A stretch of 64,000 bases of DNA from the NCBI RefSeq assembly GCF_000935355.1, contig NZ_JXZC01000001.1, forward strand, positions 372,001 to 436,000. The letters are read 5' to 3'. Of the stretch, positions 1-9,637 are shown piece after piece (within the stretch, counting starts at the first letter, position 1; each line of letters begins with the position of its first letter). This DNA is from Rossellomorea aquimaris. Lineage in GTDB: Bacteria > Bacillota > Bacilli > Bacillales > Bacillaceae_B. The notes under the pieces were generated by a model. That model had not been told where the DNA came from, did no database searches, and worked only from the letters and a program-made list of their open reading frames with translations. Both the position numbers and the translations under genes were made by a program.

Positions 1-705
1 GTGAAGAAGCCATTGCTTTCATTGAAAGATGCCAGAAGCATGTAAAGGCGGATATTCAGGAAATAAGTTTTCTTGAGCTTGCATCACCTTCCATTGAAGA
101 AGGTTTTGAAATATGTGTGAAAAGAGGGGCTTCACACGTATCCGTCGTACCGCTTCTCCTTTTGACAGCGGTTCATGCAAAAAAAAGATATTCCAGATGA
201 AATTCGAAAATGTCAAGACTCATATCCCTGGATTACGGTAACGTATGGTAAGACTATTGGGGTTCACGATAAGATGGCTGAAAGTGTCATAAAGAAAATA
301 CATGATGCTGCCACAATTGACTCTTCTACCATTGCCGTATTGATCGGGAGAGGGAGTTCAGATCCAGATGTTACAAAGGATTTAGGAGCCCTGGCTGAAC
401 TTGTGCAAGTCAAGACTGAGTTAGCAGATGTGAGGACCTGTTATTTAACCGTAGCCTCACCAAGCTTTTCAGACACCTTGGAATCTGTGAGGAAAACAGA
501 GAGAAATGTCATTTTCATTCCCTACTTGCTGTTTACCGGGTTACTCATGAAAGGAATTGAAAGGGAGATCAGCCGAACCGAAAATGAGCATATCATCCTG
601 GGGAATTATTTAGGGTATGATCCCCTTGTGGAAGAAGCATTCCTGGACCGGGTGAATGAAACCCTCTTCGTTAAAGGAGAATCACATGCTGCCAATCATG
701 ATTGA
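1..705 (+). pseudogene. sirB: Sirohydrochlorin ferrochelatase SirB (CbiX family), frameshifted, 5' end outside window
   Basis: SirB inserts Fe2+ into sirohydrochlorin, the last step of siroheme synthesis for sulfite and nitrite reductases. From position 3 the first frame encodes a CbiX-like segment with QEISFLELASPSIEEGFE and VVPLLLLTAVHAKK, then runs into a stop at 198-200. The next frame, open to 705, carries the rest, including LIGRGSSDPDV and IPYLLFTGLLMKGIERE. The two halves join at a run of eight A (179-186), where seven A would keep one frame and give HAKKDIPDEI as in Bacillus homologues. The protein is therefore interrupted by a single-base insertion in a homopolymer. This could be a sequencing error, a real null allele or a slippage site. 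All other conserved sequence looks intact, so decay, if real, is recent. The 3' end overlaps sirC. Confidence 0.85.
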
Positions 706-1237
706 TGTGAAAGGAAAACAAGTAACGATTGTAGGCGGAGGGAAAGTTGCGTTTCGTAAACTCACTGTATTCTTAGAACAGGGGGCAAGGATTACAGTCA
801 TTAGTCCCGATGCTGATGATGGAATTCAAGCATTACATGAAGAGGGTAGAATTTTATGGGTCAAAAGAAAAGTGGAACCAGATGATTTACGAGATGCTTT
901 CATCGTCATCGCTGCCACGAATGAAAGATGGGTGAATGAACAAGTGAAAATTCACTCTGAGGAAAACCAACTTTTATGCGTGGTGGATGATGGTGATTGC
1001 GGAAATATGCAAATGGTATCCTTTAAACAAAAAGGAAATTTAACGATTGCCGTTTCAACAGGCGGAGCAAGTCCATTCTTAGCTAAAAAGCTTACCAATC
1101 AATTCTTCCAATCATTTGATGATTCCTATATAGAAAGGCTTGCTTTCATTGCCTCTAAGAGAAAAGAAATCAAGGCATCAGACTTGACTGATGGTGAGAA
1201 AAGGAAGCTGTTACAGGAACTTTCTGAACGGGTGTAA
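686..1237 (+). CDS. sirC: Precorrin-2 dehydrogenase / siroheme synthase N-domain protein SirC (YlnF-like)
   Basis: NAD-dependent dehydrogenase that oxidises precorrin-2 to sirohydrochlorin, the substrate of SirB. The N-terminus MLPIMIDVKGKQVTIVGGG has the Rossmann GxGGxVAxRK motif, followed by AFIVIAATNE and an STGGASPFLAKKL segment typical of the CysG N-terminal domain. The length of 183 residues fits stand-alone Bacillus SirC. I chose ATG 686 because AAAGGAG lies 6-9 bases upstream and homologues begin with MLPxMxDLxGK; an in-frame ATG at 656 has no such support. The start overlaps the end of sirB, so translation is probably coupled in a sirBC operon whose upstream genes lie outside the window. 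Confidence 0.93.
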   Translation: MLPIMIDVKGKQVTIVGGGKVAFRKLTVFLEQGARITVISPDADDGIQALHEEGRILWVKRKVEPDDLRDAFIVIAATNERWVNEQVKIHSEENQLLCVVDDGDCGNMQMVSFKQKGNLTIAVSTGGASPFLAKKLTNQFFQSFDDSYIERLAFIASKRKEIKASDLTDGEKRKLLQELSERV

Positions 1238-1270
1238 AGTGGATGAAACTTTATGCCCGTTCACTCGTTT
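1226..1270 (+). terminator. Possible terminator of the sir operon
   Basis: GAACGGG (1226-1232) pairs with CCCGTTC (1256-1262), with an inner AAGT/ACTT match, and is followed by CGTTTTAC. The left arm lies in the last codons of sirC. The T tract is weak. Confidence 0.4.
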
Positions 1271-1316
1271 TACGAACATTTTTATAAATTACGTACATAT
1301 TGTTAAGAAATGAACC

Positions 1317-1345
1317 TTTACAAACTGTCAAGTTCCCGTTATACT
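1317..1345 (+). promoter_or_regulatory. Sigma-A promoter of xpt-pbuX
   Basis: TTTACA (1317-1322), a 17-base spacer and TATACT (1340-1345). Transcription would start about 20 bases before the riboswitch aptamer. Confidence 0.75.
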
Positions 1346-1372
1346 ATCCAATATCAAATCAATATTCGTTTT

Positions 1373-1443
1373 CACTCATATAATAGCGGGGATATGGCTC
1401 GCGAGTTTCTACCGGATTACCGTAAATGATTCGACTATGAGTG
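1373..1443 (+). ncRNA. Guanine-class purine riboswitch (aptamer)
   Basis: P1 is formed by CACTCATA (1373-1380) and TATGAGTG (1436-1443). The core keeps the class signature: ATAAT after P1, GATATGGC with TTTCTACCG, and CCGTAAATG with CGACTATG. The base that pairs with the ligand (C at 1435 in GACTAT) is cytosine, which specifies guanine or hypoxanthine; adenine riboswitches have U. The aptamer sits upstream of a terminator and of the purine salvage genes xpt and pbuX, the same arrangement as B. subtilis xpt. Confidence 0.96.
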
Positions 1444-1481
1444 AGCAATGGATTGTCCGACATCACGGACGCTCTTTGCCT

Positions 1482-1537
1482 AACCCAAAGGTCATTGTCT
1501 CACTCTAGCCGGAGCACAATAGCCTTTGGGTTTTTTT
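1482..1537 (+). terminator. Riboswitch-controlled terminator before xpt
   Basis: AACCCAAAGG (1482-1491) pairs with CCTTTGGGTT (1523-1532) and runs into seven T. It lies about 40 bases after the aptamer, as the expression platform: guanine binding would favour this hairpin and stop transcription. Confidence 0.9.
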
Positions 1538-1564
1538 GTAGACTTCCAGGTTTTAATACAATAA

Positions 1565-2166
<602 letters not shown>

Positions 2167-2167
<1 letters not shown>

Positions 2168-3471
2168 TGAAAAATCAGCCTATTAAACTGGCGTCACTCG
2201 GGATTCAACATATTCTCGCTATGTATGCGGGAGCGGTCATCGTTCCACTGATCGTAGGAGGAGCATTAGGATTAACGGGAGAACAACTTACTTATCTGGT
2301 ATCCATCGATATCTTCATGTGCGGTATCGCCACCTTATTGCAAGTATGGAAAAACCGTTTCTTTGGGATAGGACTTCCGGTCGTTCTTGGGTGTACGTTT
2401 ACGGCAGTAGGGCCCATGATCGCGATTGGTGGGCAGTATGGTATTTCAGCGATCTACGGTTCGATTCTGGTTTCAGGTTTATTCGTTATTGTCATCAGTA
2501 AGTATTTTGGAAAGCTGGTTCGCTTCTTCCCTCCTGTAGTGACTGGCTCTGTAGTAACGATTATAGGAATTACCTTGATACCAGTAGCTATGAACAATAT
2601 GGCAGGGGGACAAGGGAGTGCTGATTTCGGTTCATTGGAAAATTTGTCTCTAGCCTTTGGAACGTTGTTCTTTATTTTAATCCTTTATAAATTCTTTACC
2701 GGTTTTGTCCGGTCTGTTTCCATTTTACTGGGGTTGATGGCAGGAACAGCCGTTGCATTTGTTTTAGGTAAAGTAGATTTTAGTGCGGTTGGGGATGCAT
2801 CCTGGTTTCATATGGCAAAACCTTTCTACTTCGGAATGCCGACGTTTGAAATAACGGCAATCCTTACCATGATACTGGTTGCAATGGTGAGTTTAGTGGA
2901 ATCTACAGGGGTTTATTTTGCTCTGGCTGATATTACCGATAAGAAGGTTTCAGAAGAGGATTTATCGAAAGGATATCGTGCCGAAGGATTAGCCATCGTT
3001 CTTGGTGGATTGTTCAACGCATTCCCCTACACCGCATATTCCCAAAATGTAGGCTTGGTCCAGCTTTCAGGAGTGAAGCGAAACAGTGTGATTTATGCAA
3101 CAGGAACATTTCTCGTGGTCCTTGGGTTGGTACCAAAGATTGGTGCTTTAACGACGGTGATCCCTGCATCAGTATTAGGCGGGGCGATGGTGGCCATGTT
3201 CGGGATGGTCGTAGCATATGGGATTAAAATGCTTAGCCATGTGAATTTTGCATCCCAGGAAAACCTATTGATTATCGCATGTTCAGTCGGGATGGGACTC
3301 GGAGTAACCGCTGTTCCGGAATTATTCGCGCAAATGCCATCAAGCATCCGGATCTTGACGGATAACGGAATTGTTGCTGGAAGTATAACAGCCATTGGAC
3401 TGAATATGTTTTTTAACGTGTTTTCTAAACGCAAGCTAAATGTTGTGTTAAATGAGCAGAAAGCTTCTTAA
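2167..3471 (+). CDS. pbuX: Xanthine permease PbuX (NCS2 family)
   Basis: Membrane symporter for xanthine uptake, supplying the substrate of Xpt. The 434 residues have the NCS2 pattern: GIQHILAMYAGAVIVPLIVGGALGL at the start, QNVGLVQLSGVKR in the middle (the NCS2 signature loop) and many hydrophobic helices. It starts at the ATG overlapping the xpt stop (TAATG), as in B. subtilis. A strong terminator follows at 3488-3524, so the operon is bicistronic and both genes are under the guanine riboswitch. Confidence 0.95.
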
Positions 3472-3487
3472 TCATTTTGGTAGAAAG

Positions 3488-3524
3488 AACGTCACCTTTT
3501 CACTATTGGAAGGTGACGTTTTTC
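3488..3524 (+). terminator. Terminator of xpt-pbuX
   Basis: AACGTCACCTT (3488-3498) pairs with AAGGTGACGTT (3510-3520), followed by TTTTC. Confidence 0.9.
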
Positions 3525-3647
3525 TTTGTGAGTTTATTTCTGAATTATCAGATATTAAAGAAGAGTATATGTACAACTGTCTCGAACTTTATTGATTAGG
3601 GAATGCTGCAGTGACTAGGATATACCTTTATTAAAAGGAGGAGAAAT

Positions 3648-5210
3648 ATGTATTCAACGACAGGATCCATATTTGATCAAACGGTAGGAAAATTTCGCAA
3701 CAAGGAGGCGATTGTAGAAGAGAAAACAGGCACACGGTTAACGTTTGCACAGTGGCAGGATGAAGTTCATCGTGCAGCCAATGCGTTGCTCAAGGCAGGT
3801 GTAAAAAAGGGAGACCGGGTTTCGACGTATCTATTTAATACGCTGGAGTTAGCAACTGTGTACTTTGCGTGCGGGAAGATCGGTGCTGTGATCAACCCGA
3901 TTAATTTTCGTTTAAAGGCTCAGGAAATACACTACATTTTAGAGGATGCAGAACCAAAGGTCGTCATATTTGAAGAAGATCTCACACTGCCGATTGAGCG
4001 GATTTCACAGGACTTTCCACAGACCCTTTTTTGGTATGTTGGTGAAGGTGCCCCTGCCTTTGCCCAAAGCTATAAAGATGTTGTGAATCCATGTTCGAGT
4101 GAATTAATGTACATCTCTGTGGAAGAAACGGACGCATATGCGATTATGTATACGAGCGGTACTACAGGGAGACCAAAGGGAGTGCTGCACAGACATAGGG
4201 ATATGGCTGAGCAAAGCTTGATATGTACGTCTGTCATGGGTCTGACACCAAATGATATAGGACTTGTTACAGCCCCTATGTTTCATTGTGCCGAGCTTCA
4301 TTGCTGTTTCCTTCCACGCGTTCAAGCGGGAGCGAAGAATATTATCGTCCATCAGTTTCAACCGCAAAAGGTATTAGAAGTGATTGAACGGGAAAAGGTC
4401 AGCTCGTTTTTCGCTGCGCCGACAATGTGGAACATGCTTCTGCAACACGGGGTGGGTGATTACGACACTTCTTCTTTGCGGATCGGTCTCTATGGGGCAG
4501 CCCCAATGGCTCCGGTACTTGTGAGGGCTCTCCATGAGAGAATGAATATTGACTTGATACAAGCCTATGGTCAGACCGAGATGGGTCCAGCGGTTACCTT
4601 CCTTCTCCAGGATGAGCAGCTAACCAAGACAGGCTCGGCAGGAAGGGCGGCCTATAACCATGAAATTCGGGTAGTCAAACCAAATGAAAACGGACCTTCC
4701 GAACCGGATGATCTTTGCCAGCCTGGTGAAGTCGGGGAAATCATTGTTCGCGGTTCCTGTACCATGCTTGAATATTTTAATCGCAAGGAAGCGACGGAAA
4801 GAGCATTGTATAAAGGCTGGTATCATTCAAGTGATCTGGGATATATGGATGAGGATGGGTATCTGTACGTTGCGGATCGGGTGGATGATATGGTCATATC
4901 GGGAGGAGAAAATGTGTATCCCCGTGAGGTAGAGGATGCACTGCACGCACATGAAGATATTGTAGATGTTGCCGTCCTCGGTCAGCCCCATGAAAAATGG
5001 GGAGAGCAGGTGATTGCCGTTGTTGTGTCCAAAAGCCCTTCATTGACTTCTGAAGATCTAGATTCCTTTCTGAAAAGTGGGGAAGTTCTGGCCGATTATA
5101 AGCGGCCGCGTGAATATATATTTGTAGATGAACTTCCCCGGAATGCAAGTGGTAAGATTCAAAAGTTCCTGTTGAGGGAAAGGTTACCGTCTAAAGAAAA
5201 ACTGGTATAA
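3648..5210 (+). CDS. Acyl-CoA synthetase (AMP-forming, class I adenylate-forming enzyme)
   Basis: Activates a carboxylic acid, probably a fatty acid, to its CoA thioester through an acyl-AMP intermediate. The 520 residues show YTSGTTGRPKG (168-178, ATP loop), YGQTE (307-311), GWYHSSDLGYMDEDGYL and the hinge DRVDDMVISGGENVYP, and the C-terminal catalytic lysine in SGKIQ (near 503). The ribosome binding site AAAAGGAGGAG precedes ATG 3648. It stands alone between two terminators. The protein is of the general long/medium-chain fatty acid ligase type, but the acyl specificity cannot be read from sequence; aryl or branched acids remain possible. Confidence 0.9.
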   Translation: MYSTTGSIFDQTVGKFRNKEAIVEEKTGTRLTFAQWQDEVHRAANALLKAGVKKGDRVSTYLFNTLELATVYFACGKIGAVINPINFRLKAQEIHYILEDAEPKVVIFEEDLTLPIERISQDFPQTLFWYVGEGAPAFAQSYKDVVNPCSSELMYISVEETDAYAIMYTSGTTGRPKGVLHRHRDMAEQSLICTSVMGLTPNDIGLVTAPMFHCAELHCCFLPRVQAGAKNIIVHQFQPQKVLEVIEREKVSSFFAAPTMWNMLLQHGVGDYDTSSLRIGLYGAAPMAPVLVRALHERMNIDLIQAYGQTEMGPAVTFLLQDEQLTKTGSAGRAAYNHEIRVVKPNENGPSEPDDLCQPGEVGEIIVRGSCTMLEYFNRKEATERALYKGWYHSSDLGYMDEDGYLYVADRVDDMVISGGENVYPREVEDALHAHEDIVDVAVLGQPHEKWGEQVIAVVVSKSPSLTSEDLDSFLKSGEVLADYKRPREYIFVDELPRNASGKIQKFLLRERLPSKEKLV

Positions 5211-5221
5211 ATTGATGCAAG

Positions 5222-5268
5222 AAAGGTAGATTTGGATTGTGAAAATCCAAATCTACCTTTCTTTTTTT
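5222..5268 (+). terminator. Terminator of the acyl-CoA ligase gene
   Basis: A 17-bp perfect stem (5222-5238 with 5244-5260) with a short GTGAA-type loop, then CTTTTTTT. Confidence 0.93.
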
Positions 5269-5320
5269 AATGAAGTGACAGCGGAAAAATCTGAATAATA
5301 AAATTTCTCATTGAATTTGA

Positions 5321-5340
5321 AGTATATAATGCAATATACT
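5321..5340 (+). promoter_or_regulatory. Palindromic operator candidate upstream of the RpiR-type regulator
   Basis: AGTATAT (5321-5327), six bases, ATATACT (5334-5340): a perfect 7-bp inverted repeat just upstream of the regulator gene that heads the operon. Its TATAAT-like core suggests that it overlaps the promoter. Binding by the encoded RpiR protein is an inference from position. Confidence 0.5.
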
Positions 5341-5384
5341 ATTAAAAAAGAAGGATTTCCTTCATTGAGCAGAAAGGAGTAGTC

Positions 5385-6242
5385 ATGGTTAAAAAGTCAA
5401 TTGTACGAATCATTAAAGAGAACTATTCTTCCTTATCGGCCGGTCAAAAAAAGGTGGCTGAGTTGATTCTTCAACATCAAGGTGAGGCAGCGTTACTGAC
5501 GGCTTTTCAGATGGGGAGGAAAGTTGGTGTAAGTGAAACAACTGTGATCAGGTTAGGCTATGCGTTAGGCTTTAAAGGATATTCTGAAATGCAGGAAGTG
5601 GTGCGGAGGGATTGGTTGGAGAAGAAGCATGCTGATGAAAATGAATCATTTCCTCCATCCTCAATAGAAGATGATGCGGAGAGTGTATTCAATAGGGTCA
5701 TCGAGAAAGAAAGGTCCGTACTGGAACAGCTGATGAATCAATTAGACTTGAAAGAAATATGGAACATCATTGATCGCTTAATACAATCAGAGCGAATTTA
5801 TATCGGTGGGTTTGGAAGTTCCTATGCTGCGGCTTATTGGATGCATTATACGTTAAAACAATACAGGGCAAATGTATTCATCTCCAGTCCAACAGGATTT
5901 GTTCCTGAAGATATATGTGATTTGGATCAGAATTCTACTGTCGTTACGTTTTCGTTTCCCCGGTTCCGCACAGAGTCCATTGAGCTTGCGGAGCAGGCAA
6001 AGAAACAGGGTTCCTACGTCATTGCAATCACGAACAGACAACTATCACCTCTCGGGCAGCTTTCTGACCTTACACTCACAACCGAAGAAGGGATGAATTC
6101 AGGACATCATTCGATTGCATCCGTCGTTAGTTTAGTTGAAATCATCTTAACCGGTCTGCAACATCGAGATCAAGACAATATAAGCGTTCGTCAAAGAAAG
6201 CTGGAGCAATTATATACAAATCAGGGGTTATTTATTGAATAG
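5385..6242 (+). CDS. RpiR (MurR) family transcriptional regulator
   Basis: DNA-binding regulator with an N-terminal HTH_6 domain (about 1-77; ALLTAFQMGRKVGVSETTVIRLGYALGFKGYSE is the helix-turn-helix) and a C-terminal SIS fold (about 130-260; YIGGFGSSYAAAYW and TVVTFSFPRFRTESIELAEQAKKQG). SIS domains of this family bind sugar phosphates or related effectors. The 285 residues are typical. It heads an operon of five genes with gaps of 20 bases or less, so it probably controls that operon. The effector is unknown; the neighbours suggest an amino acid or N-acyl amino acid signal rather than a sugar. Confidence 0.9.
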   Translation: MVKKSIVRIIKENYSSLSAGQKKVAELILQHQGEAALLTAFQMGRKVGVSETTVIRLGYALGFKGYSEMQEVVRRDWLEKKHADENESFPPSSIEDDAESVFNRVIEKERSVLEQLMNQLDLKEIWNIIDRLIQSERIYIGGFGSSYAAAYWMHYTLKQYRANVFISSPTGFVPEDICDLDQNSTVVTFSFPRFRTESIELAEQAKKQGSYVIAITNRQLSPLGQLSDLTLTTEEGMNSGHHSIASVVSLVEIILTGLQHRDQDNISVRQRKLEQLYTNQGLFIE

Positions 6243-6262
6243 AACCGAGGGGTGGAGAATAT

Positions 6263-7642
6263 ATGAACGGGGTATCACAAACGAATGAAAAGATAGAAGC
6301 GAAATCATTTACTACCAGTGACATATGGAAATTCCTGATTCCATCATTAATTGGAATCCTATTATTTATTGTACCAATTACAACAGAAGATGGCATAACG
6401 ATTCCCGTCGCTTATTTAGCCGGACAAATTAATCTGTATTTAGATGAAGCGATCCCTGGTATGACTGTACTGATTATGGCACTCTCTGTCATAGGGTCAC
6501 TCGTAGCGTTAACGATCAAACCAGCTTTTATTACAAAAAGTCGTTATTTGAGCACTCTTTTGATCATTAGTCCGTTTTGGCTCGCTGCACGTGTCCTTGG
6601 AACAGTGTTTGCTGTGATGACGATTTATCAATTAGGACCCGGGATGGTTTTCTCAGAAAATACGGGTGGGCTCTTGATCTATGATCTGATTCCTATTTTA
6701 TTTTCCACTTTTCTTCTGGCTGGTTTACTGCTTCCGCTCCTTCTTAATTTTGGGTTATTAGAGTTCTTTGGTGCCTTATTGCTGAAAGTCATGAGACCTG
6801 TTTTTACATTGCCAGGACGCTCTTCACTCGACTGCCTGGCATCATGGGTGGGAGACGGCACAATAGGCGTTCTTCTGACGACCAAGCAATATGAGGAAGG
6901 GTATTATACAAAGCGTGAAGCGGCTGTCATTGCCACTACATTTTCGGTTGTTTCCATTACGTTTACTATTGTAGTCATTTCTTACTTGAACTTAGAGCAA
7001 TATTTCCTTCACTATTACGCAACGATTATCTTTGCCGGGCTTGTAGCGGCACTGATCATGCCACGTATACCTCCGTTGTCGAGAAAACCGGATACTGGTT
7101 ATGAAAGAACCGAGTTAAAGAATGAAACAGGTATTCCATCCGATTTCTCCGTTGTTAAATGGGGATTTCATCAAGCAGTAACGAAAGCTAAAAAGAATAA
7201 TGGTCCGGTTTCTGTCGTGAAAGAAGGCGTTCAGAACGTATTGGATATGTGGCTTGGGGTCTTACCAATCGTTATGGCGATAGGGACAGCAGCCTTGGTG
7301 ATAGCAGAGTATACACCTTTATTCACTTATCTCGGGAAACCTTTTGAACCAATTCTCTCCATCATGCAGGTTCCTGAAGCAAGTGAAGCGGCCCAGACAA
7401 TGGTCGTCGGCTTTGCTGATATGTTCCTTCCGGCTGTCATCGGTAGTGGAATTGAAAGTGAACTTACCCGATTCGTAATTGCATGTGTATCTGTTACGCA
7501 ATTAATCTATATGTCTGAAATGGGTGGATTGCTTCTTGGTTCGAAGCTTCCTGTCAGTATCGTAGATTTGGTTTTGATCTTTTTAATCCGGACATGCATC
7601 ACTTTGCCTATTGTGGTAGTGATTGCACACATGATTTTTTGA
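6263..7642 (+). CDS. YjiH family membrane protein (nucleoside-recognition Gate domain)
   Basis: Integral membrane protein of 459 residues with about ten hydrophobic segments and the conserved Gate-domain blocks LPGRSSLDCLASWVGDGTIG and GFADMFLPAVIGSG. YjiH-like proteins are usually called transporters, but their substrate is not firmly known. It starts 20 bases after the regulator and ends inside the upstream region of an M20 hydrolase gene. That placement makes it the likely importer or exporter of the compound handled by the operon, perhaps an amino acid or a small peptide. This role is inference from gene order only. Confidence 0.8.
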   Translation: MNGVSQTNEKIEAKSFTTSDIWKFLIPSLIGILLFIVPITTEDGITIPVAYLAGQINLYLDEAIPGMTVLIMALSVIGSLVALTIKPAFITKSRYLSTLLIISPFWLAARVLGTVFAVMTIYQLGPGMVFSENTGGLLIYDLIPILFSTFLLAGLLLPLLLNFGLLEFFGALLLKVMRPVFTLPGRSSLDCLASWVGDGTIGVLLTTKQYEEGYYTKREAAVIATTFSVVSITFTIVVISYLNLEQYFLHYYATIIFAGLVAALIMPRIPPLSRKPDTGYERTELKNETGIPSDFSVVKWGFHQAVTKAKKNNGPVSVVKEGVQNVLDMWLGVLPIVMAIGTAALVIAEYTPLFTYLGKPFEPILSIMQVPEASEAAQTMVVGFADMFLPAVIGSGIESELTRFVIACVSVTQLIYMSEMGGLLLGSKLPVSIVDLVLIFLIRTCITLPIVVVIAHMIF

Positions 7643-7659
7643 TAGGAGGAAGAAACACA

Positions 7660-8781
7660 ATGAACTTTGTAGATGAACATCATGATGAGATTCTAAAAAC
7701 ATATGAGGAGCTCCATCAACTGGCTGAACCGAGCTGGATGGAAGAAAAAACATCCACCTATCTGAAAACAAAACTTTCAGAATCAGGCTTTATTATTAGA
7801 ACGTTCGAAGGTCATTACGGATTCATTGCTGAATTAGAGGGTGAGCAGTCAAATGTCATTGCTCTTCGTGCCGACATGGATGCATTGCTTCAAGAAGTGG
7901 ATGGAGTGGTTAAACCGAATCATTCTTGTGGCCATGATGCCCATAGCACGATGGTATTGTATACAGCTCTTGCTCTATCGAAGAAACCACTGAAGCATAC
8001 TGTTCGCTTCATCTTTCAACCTGCTGAAGAAAAGGCAGCGGGGGCATTGAAAATGATGGAAGAAAATGTACTCAATGATGTAAAGTTTCTTGGTGGAATT
8101 CATCTTCGACCTGAAATGGAAGTCCCTTATGGAATGGCTGCTCCCGTCATCGTTCATAGCTCTACTGCGACGTTGAAGGGAACCATTAAAGGAATTCCTG
8201 CACATGCAGCAAGGCCTGAACAAGGGAACAATCCACTGGAGGCAGCCTCTTTATTGATTCAAACGATCAAGCAAATCAGATTGAATGTCAACGATCATTA
8301 TTCCATTAAGATCACTGAGCTGCACGGAGGCGAATCATCCAACTCGATTCCTGAACATGCGCATTTCACCTTCGATTTAAGAGCTGAATCGAATGACACC
8401 ATGACAGCATTATTGGAACAGGCGGAACAGGCGATTTCAGGTATACAACAAGAGTCGGATACCACCATCACCTATCAAGTGGAAGAATTTCTGCCATCGG
8501 CTGTAAAGGATCAACGGGCAATAGAGCTTGCCCGTGACGCCATTCGTCTGGTCCTTGGAGAGGAGAATGTGACATCAGACTGTATCTCTCCTGGCGCAGA
8601 AGACTTTCATTTTTATTCCATCAGGAATCCTGAGTTATGTTCTACTATGATTGGGCTGGGATGTGGCCTTTCACCAGGATTGCATCATCCTTCCATGCGA
8701 TTTAATCAAGAATCTCTGGTTTATGGAACAAAGATATTGATACAGATGTTAGTAGTAGCTGATCGGCAAGACTGGGAATGA
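7660..8781 (+). CDS. M20 family amidohydrolase, candidate N-succinyl-L-amino acid desuccinylase
   Basis: Cytosolic metallo-amidohydrolase of the M20D type (aminoacylase/hippurate hydrolase-like), 373 residues. Metal and catalytic motifs are ADMDAL (71-76), SCGHDAH (89-95), QPAEE (120-124) and SPGAEDFHFY near the C-terminus, with the lid domain between. ATG 7660 follows AGGAGG at a good distance; an upstream in-frame ATG lies inside yjiH. Next to it are a GNAT protein and an enolase-superfamily racemase. In Geobacillus kaustophilus such a trio was shown to succinylate D-amino acids, racemise the N-succinyl product and hydrolyse the L form, so this protein would do the last step. A general aminoacylase is the alternative. 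Confidence 0.82.
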   Translation: MNFVDEHHDEILKTYEELHQLAEPSWMEEKTSTYLKTKLSESGFIIRTFEGHYGFIAELEGEQSNVIALRADMDALLQEVDGVVKPNHSCGHDAHSTMVLYTALALSKKPLKHTVRFIFQPAEEKAAGALKMMEENVLNDVKFLGGIHLRPEMEVPYGMAAPVIVHSSTATLKGTIKGIPAHAARPEQGNNPLEAASLLIQTIKQIRLNVNDHYSIKITELHGGESSNSIPEHAHFTFDLRAESNDTMTALLEQAEQAISGIQQESDTTITYQVEEFLPSAVKDQRAIELARDAIRLVLGEENVTSDCISPGAEDFHFYSIRNPELCSTMIGLGCGLSPGLHHPSMRFNQESLVYGTKILIQMLVVADRQDWE

Positions 8782-8794
8782 GGAGGTAAAGATC

Positions 8795-9637
8795 GTGAAA
8801 CATGAAGTGCAAGCATCATTGAAGATCCGGACACTGCACTCTGTAGAGGATCTAGAAGATGTCAGAAGATTAGAGTCACTTGTGTGGAGTTTTGAAGATT
8901 CTGTACCGGTTAATCAGAGTGTAGCCGTGGTGAAGAACGGCGGGTTCATTCTTGGAGCCTATTATCAGGATAAGCTCATTGGCTTTCAATATAGTTTTCC
9001 TGGTTTTGATGGAAAAAAAGTGTATCTTGTATCCCATAGTTTAGGGATCCATTCCGACTTCAGGAAATTCGGGATTGGAGAAATGCTGAAAAGAGCACAA
9101 AAAAATACGGCTGCTGAGATGGGGTATGATGTCATTACCTGGACGTATGATCCGTTGGAAACTGTGAACGGTAACCTGAACTTACATAAACTTGGAGCTG
9201 TTGTGCGTACGTATATCCCCAATATATATGGAGAAATGTCCGATCAATTGAATGCAGGAATAGCGACGGACCGGTTTCTTGTAGAGTGGCGGTTACGTCA
9301 ATCGAAGAGTAATAACGTGGGAGGAAATGACCTACATTTTGCTTCTGCTATTGACTTAAAAGAATGTGAGCTTGGTTGGCTTGTAGATAAGGTGAATTTA
9401 TCCCTCACCCATACTCACATTTCCGTTTCGGTTCCGGGCCATTTCCAGGAGATTAAAAGGGCTGACCTTTCACTTTCTATGGATTGGCGAAAAAATACAA
9501 GAGACGTCTTTTCTCACTATCTAAATCATGGCTGGATCGTGACAGACCTCGTTAAAGATAAAGAACACCACGGACAATACCTATACCTCATGGAGAAAGG
9601 TGATCATCATAATGGAAATCAAACGAATCATTCTTAG
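8795..9637 (+). CDS. GNAT family acyltransferase (COG3375 type), candidate D-amino acid N-succinyltransferase
   Basis: 280-residue protein with a GNAT fold in the first 150 residues: [19 protein letters not shown] carries the acyl-CoA loop (R/Q-x-x-G-x-G/A) and is followed by the long COG3375 C-terminal part. The GTG start at 8795 has GGAGGTAAAG upstream and lies 13 bases after the M20 stop. Its 3' end overlaps the racemase gene by 26 bases. In the known D-to-L amino acid route a GNAT protein of this type transfers succinyl from succinyl-CoA to D-amino acids. The acyl donor and acceptor here are inferred from context. Confidence 0.8.
   Translation: MKHEVQASLKIRTLHSVEDLEDVRRLESLVWSFEDSVPVNQSVAVVKNGGFILGAYYQDKLIGFQYSFPGFDGKKVYLVSHSLGIHSDFRKFGIGEMLKRAQKNTAAEMGYDVITWTYDPLETVNGNLNLHKLGAVVRTYIPNIYGEMSDQLNAGIATDRFLVEWRLRQSKSNNVGGNDLHFASAIDLKECELGWLVDKVNLSLTHTHISVSVPGHFQEIKRADLSLSMDWRKNTRDVFSHYLNHGWIVTDLVKDKEHHGQYLYLMEKGDHHNGNQTNHS

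Noticed and set aside
656..685. Longer sirC start at ATG 656
   Set aside because: No ribosome binding site, and the extra ten residues do not resemble homologues; ATG 686 has AAAGGAG and aligns with the family start.
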